Positions 60,575 to 64,000 of a stretch of DNA of 64,000 bases are shown piece by piece. This DNA is from Streptomyces sp. NBC_01431 (GTDB lineage Bacteria; Actinomycetota; Actinomycetes; Streptomycetales; Streptomycetaceae), in NCBI RefSeq assembly GCF_036231355.1, contig NZ_CP109496.1, positions 7,254,001 through 7,318,000 on the forward strand, read 5' to 3'. Each line of letters opens with the position of its first letter. The stretch's first letter is position 1. The position numbers and the translations under genes were made by a program. A model generated the notes under the pieces. The model saw only the letters and a program-made list of their open reading frames with translations, had not been told where the DNA came from and made no database searches.

Positions 60575-61763
60575 CATCGAGCAGCTCGACGCGTCGTTCT
60601 TCGGCCACGCCCACGCCACCTACCGCCGGTGGCGCGAGGAGGGCGGCGTGCGCAGGCGCGGTACCCGGGGCCGAACCCCGTCGAGGGATGGGTCGTGACC
60701 TCGTACGCCGAGGCGAAGGAACTCCTTGCCGACGCGAGGCTCTCCAAGGACGGCGCGGTGGAGAAGTTCGGCCGCCACATCGGGCTGCCCCAGGGCCCCG
60801 GCAGTGCCCTGTTCGCGCACATGCTCAACTCCGATCCGCCGCACCACACCCGGCTGCGCAAACTGGTCCAGAAGGCGTTCACCGCGCCGTACGGCGGCCC
60901 TGCGCCCCATGATCGAAGCCCATGTGGAGGGGCTGCTCGACGAGTGGGAGGGCCGGGGCGATGTCGAACTGATCAGTGAGTTCGCGCTGCCGCTTCCGGT
61001 CGCCGTCGTCTTCGACCTCTTCGGAGCCTCCGACGCCGACCACGAGACCCTGCGGATACGGGGCAACAGCATCGACGGCGGACAGGGCGACGGCGAGGTG
61101 TCGGTGTACACCGCCGAGTCCATGCTCACCTATCTGCGCGCCCTGCTCGCGCTCAAGCGCGAGCAGCCGGACGACGGGCTGCTGTCCGCGCTGCTCCAGG
61201 CCCACGAAGAGGGCGAAGAGGCGCTCAGCGAGGACGAGATCACCTCCATGGCGTTCCTCCTCGTGGTCGCCGGCCACCAGACCACGGTCAACCTCATCGC
61301 CAACGGCATCCACACCCTGCTGACCCAACCGGACCAACTGGCCGCGCTACAGGCCGACTTGACGCTGATGCCGGGCGCCGTCGAAGAGATCCTGCGGTAC
61401 GAATCGCCCTCCGGCCTCGCCTCGTTCCGGTACACCACACAACCGGTCGAAGCCGACGGAAGGACCATTGCCGAGGGCGAGTTCGTGCAGATATCCCTGC
61501 TCGGAGCCAACCGCGATCCCGGCGTCTTCGCCGACCCGGACCGCTTCGACATCCGCCGTGCGGACGCTGCCCGGCACGTCGCCTTCGGCCACGGCATCCA
61601 CCACTGCCTCGGCGCCCCGCTCGCCCGGCTCCAGGCCGAGATCGCCTTCACCCACATCCTCACCCGCCACCCCGGCCTGCACCTGGCCGAGGGGCACGAA
61701 GCGCGGTGGCAGTCCAACCCCCGCCACCGCGGTCTACTCTTCTTGCCCCTGCGGCTCAAGTAG
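60567..61763 (+). pseudogene. Cytochrome P450 with two compensating frameshifts
   Basis: The frame from ATG 60567 (MSDIEQLDASFFGHAHATYRR) breaks at about 60645-60660; a second frame carries RYPGPNPVEGWVVTSYAEAKELL to SDPPHHTRLRKLVQKAFTAPY; at about 60890-60900 the sequence returns to the first frame with AALRPMIEAHVEGLL through AGHQTT (I helix), VEEILRYESP (ExxR) and FGHGIHHCLGAPLARL (haem Cys). Joined, it is a normal-length P450 of about 395 residues. As read, no full protein can be made. Confidence 0.75.
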
Positions 61764-61773
61764 GTTCGGAGGG

Positions 61774-62439
61774 CTACGCCTTCGCGGCGCAGATCACGTC
61801 GTAGGGCCTTCCGATGGCCATGGTCAGGCGCATGGGCTCGGTCGTGCCCGACGGGCACTGCGAGGACTCCTTCACCAGGTCGAGCACCTTGTACTTGTCC
61901 GAGCCGGAGGAGGCGCACGGGACCTCCTTCGCCGTGGAGGTCACGCAGTCGCCCTTGACCAACTGCCCGCCTCCGGCGCCCGCGTCCCCGGGGTGGTCGC
62001 CGGAGAGGCTGCGCCCGCACACCGTCTTGGTGGGAATGCCACCGCCCTTGCTCTTCGTGCTCCCGTAGCTGACGCTGACCTGGATGATCAGATCCGTTCC
62101 GGCCGGGCACTGGATGGCGTCGGGCAGGATGCTCGCGCTCTGGACCGACAGGGCCTTGAACGTCGCGCCGCTGTCACCGCAGCCGAACGCCTTGTAGCCG
62201 TTCGGGGCGTCGTCGGGGTCGGGGCCCCCGCAGTCGCCCACGTTCCACGTCCCGCTGTCGTGGGAGGCGGACGAGGAAGAGGAAGAAGAGGGGGCGGAGG
62301 ACTTCCCGCCGGCGTCGCCGAAGAGCTTGGACGCTCCGTAACCGAGGCCCAGGAGCACCGCGAGGATCACCAGCGCCGGGAGGCATCCCCCGCGCTTCCG
62401 GTTCGGGGCAGAGGGGAGCGGACCGCCCGGTTCGACCAT
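61774..62439 (-). CDS. Membrane-anchored secreted protein, function unknown
   Basis: 221 residues. A basic N-terminus and one membrane segment (LPALVILAVLLGLGYGASKLF) are followed by a Ser run (positions about 50-60) and an extracytoplasmic domain with about eight Cys, including WNVGDCGGPDPDD, YKAFGCGDSGATFKALSV and IQCPAGTDLIIQVSVSYG. It resembles LppU/SCO3897-type proteins that mention a Cys-rich repeated fold, but I cannot name a family with confidence. AAGGAG before ATG 62439. Confidence 0.75.
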   Translation of the reverse strand: MVEPGGPLPSAPNRKRGGCLPALVILAVLLGLGYGASKLFGDAGGKSSAPSSSSSSSASHDSGTWNVGDCGGPDPDDAPNGYKAFGCGDSGATFKALSVQSASILPDAIQCPAGTDLIIQVSVSYGSTKSKGGGIPTKTVCGRSLSGDHPGDAGAGGGQLVKGDCVTSTAKEVPCASSGSDKYKVLDLVKESSQCPSGTTEPMRLTMAIGRPYDVICAAKA

Positions 62440-62535
62440 GGTGTTCTCTCCTTGGAGGGTGGCTGACTGCGCAATTCACCCGGGGGGACGCGGCATGAAC
62501 ACCTCATGGTTCCGGCGGGATCGGGCCCGTGCCTC

Positions 62536-63987
62536 CTACGAGGCTGCGGCCCGTGCCGGTGTCGTCGGCGCGGCCGGCTCGCGCCGTCGCTGGGCCTTGT
62601 CGCTGATGCGGATCAGCAGGCCCACCATCAGCCAGTTGGCCACCATCGAGGAGCCGCCCTTGGCCAGGAACGGCAGGGCCTTGCCGGTGAGCGGGATCAG
62701 GCCCATCACGCCGCCGGTGACCACGAAGACCTGGAGCAGCAGGGCACTGGCCAGACCGGTGGCGAGCAACTTGCCGAACGGGTCGCGGGCCACCAGGCCG
62801 ATGCTCAACCCCCGCTGGCCCAGCAGCCCGTACAGCAGCAGGACCGCCATGACACCGGCCAGGCCCAGCTCTTCGCCGACCGTGGTGAGGATGAAGTCGC
62901 TGTTGCCGGCGAAGCCGATGAGCTCCGGGTGTCCCTGGCCCAGGCCGCTTCCGGTGATGCCGCCGCTGCCGAAGCTGAACAGGGCCTGCCCCAACTGGTC
63001 CGAGATGCCCGCCTTCCGGCCCGCCTCGGTGAAGGCGTCCATGGGGTGCAGCCAGGCCACCACCCGGCCGTGGACGTGCGGCTCCATGGAGCCGACCACA
63101 GCCGCGCCCACCACGGCCATGAGCAGACCGCACACCACCCAACTGGTGCGCTCCGTCGCCATGTACAGCATGATCACGAAGAGGCCGAAGAAGATGAGGG
63201 AGGTCCCGAGGTCGCGCTCGAAGATCAGCACGAGCAGGCTGAGCACCCAGATCGCCACGATCGGGCCGAGCTGCCGGCCGGGCGGCAGTCGCATGCCGAG
63301 GAAGCGGCGGCCGGCCAGCGCCAGAGCGTCACGGTTGACGGTGAGGTAGCCCGCGAAGAACACCGCGATCATGATCTTCACGAATTCCCCGGGCTGGACC
63401 GACAGCGGCCCCATCATGATCCAGCGCTTGGCGCCGAACTGGTCCGCACTGGAGAAGGCGGGCGCCATCAGCAGCACCAGGGCGACGGCCATCATCACGT
63501 ACAGGTACCGCTGTAGCCATCGGTGATCGCGCAGGACGACCAGCAGCCCGACGCAGACGGCCACGCCGATGACCGTCCACATCAGCTGTCCCTCGCCCGC
63601 CTGGGAGATCTTCAGGCCGGGTTTGGCCGCGTAGGTGAGGTCCAGTCGGTGCAGCAGCACCAGGCCGAGCCCGGTGAGCAGCAGGGCGAGCGGCAGTAGG
63701 AGGGGGTCGGCCCGAGACGCCCAGCGCCGCACGGCCAGGTGCGGGACCAGCGCGAGCAGCAGGACGCAGAGGCCGAACCCGGCGAGCCCCGGGGGCAGCC
63801 GGTCCTCCATCGACAGACCGGTGACGGCGTAGCCGCCGACCGTGATCAGGACGACGAAGGCGAGCAGCCACGCCTCGGTGCGCCGCCGGTTGGGGGCCTG
63901 CGCGAGCGCCGCGAACGTCATCGTCTGCGGAGCGTCGTCCTGGGGCCCCGCGGACGTCGACCGCCTCGCGGTCCTGAGTCCTCGCAC
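62536..63987 (-). CDS. FtsW/RodA/SpoVE-family (SEDS) peptidoglycan glycosyltransferase
   Basis: 483 residues with about 12 membrane segments. SEDS landmarks are GAKRWIMMGPLSVQPGEFVKIMIAVFFAGYL, VLIFERDLGTSLIFFGLFVIMLYMA, GSGLGQGHPELIGFAGNSDFI, TTVGEELGL and LTGKALPFLAKGGSSMVANW. SEDS proteins polymerise lipid II with a partner class B PBP, not visible here and perhaps just beyond the edge. GGAGG at the very edge, about six bases before GTG 63987, indicates the start is inside the window. Confidence 0.92.
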   Translation of the reverse strand: MRGLRTARRSTSAGPQDDAPQTMTFAALAQAPNRRRTEAWLLAFVVLITVGGYAVTGLSMEDRLPPGLAGFGLCVLLLALVPHLAVRRWASRADPLLLPLALLLTGLGLVLLHRLDLTYAAKPGLKISQAGEGQLMWTVIGVAVCVGLLVVLRDHRWLQRYLYVMMAVALVLLMAPAFSSADQFGAKRWIMMGPLSVQPGEFVKIMIAVFFAGYLTVNRDALALAGRRFLGMRLPPGRQLGPIVAIWVLSLLVLIFERDLGTSLIFFGLFVIMLYMATERTSWVVCGLLMAVVGAAVVGSMEPHVHGRVVAWLHPMDAFTEAGRKAGISDQLGQALFSFGSGGITGSGLGQGHPELIGFAGNSDFILTTVGEELGLAGVMAVLLLYGLLGQRGLSIGLVARDPFGKLLATGLASALLLQVFVVTGGVMGLIPLTGKALPFLAKGGSSMVANWLMVGLLIRISDKAQRRREPAAPTTPARAAAS

Positions 63988-64000
63988 AGAAAACCTCCAC

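Overview
The window is high-GC actinobacterial chromosome, almost certainly Streptomyces. It carries a short chaplin, TTA (bldA-type) codons in only a few genes, many Tat, Sec and lipoprotein signal peptides, paired P450 and ferredoxin genes, LCP, TerD and SpoIIE-phosphatase genes, and the DUF305, DUF3140, DUF4345 and DUF6479 small-protein families common in that genus. Genes are mostly single units or 2-4 gene operons separated by hairpin terminators. I saw no rRNA, tRNA, CRISPR array, transposase or integrase. This looks like chromosome-arm or shoulder accessory sequence rather than one large biosynthetic cluster.

Layout. 1-5.7 kb: a partial gene, then a sulfite-oxidase-type molybdoenzyme divergent from a flavin oxidoreductase, a lipase-maturation-factor-like membrane protein and a secreted I36-type inhibitor. 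5.8-8.5 kb: TerD, a small conserved protein and an LCP cell-wall ligase, each preceded by a TTGCGCAA box. 8.6-15.1 kb: a redox block made of a CopD-like membrane protein under a probable iron box, a remnant ArsR gene, an OmpR-type two-component system, and a divergent operon of ferric-reductase-like protein, FMN-binding protein and ApbE flavin transferase. 15.2-24.7 kb: a secreted serine protease, a VTC/DUF4956 pair, a class A beta-lactamase, a nucleoside-kinase-like protein, a cupin, a secreted ADP-ribosyltransferase-like protein, an MFS exporter and an M15-type lipoprotein. 25-36.2 kb: small lipoproteins, a thioredoxin-fold protein without CxxC, a methyltransferase, a SpoIIE phosphatase, an acetyltransferase, several regulators and a DUF305 pair with possible copper-type operators.

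36.3-48.7 kb: a stand-alone MurE-like ligase, a TetR/P450/ferredoxin unit, a YciO/Sua5 protein, an alanyl-tRNA-synthetase paralogue cut down to its catalytic and tRNA-binding core, a Tat-exported hydrolase, a second P450 and a Tat-exported metallophosphoesterase. 48.9-64 kb: small secreted proteins, a cyclophilin, a TetR/DUF4345 pair around a 36-bp operator, an ABC exporter, an acidic chaplin, a three-gene membrane operon, a stand-alone condensation-domain protein, an esterase, two frameshifted P450 genes and a FtsW/RodA-type protein at the right edge.

How the parts fit. The clearest functional module is 12.3-15.1 kb. A cytoplasmic-face flavin reductase with a haem membrane domain can pass electrons to an extracytoplasmic FMN protein, whose FMN would be attached by the neighbouring ApbE; two similar boxes in the divergent promoter suggest control by the adjacent response regulator. 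The most unusual loci are the secreted ADP-ribosyltransferase with a palindrome at its start codon, and the truncated AlaRS paralogue with a short upstream ORF and a hairpin covering its ribosome binding site. Short intergenic tandem repeats are unusually frequent, and three begin on or overlap a stop codon. All functional calls rest on reading motifs by eye; no database search was possible.
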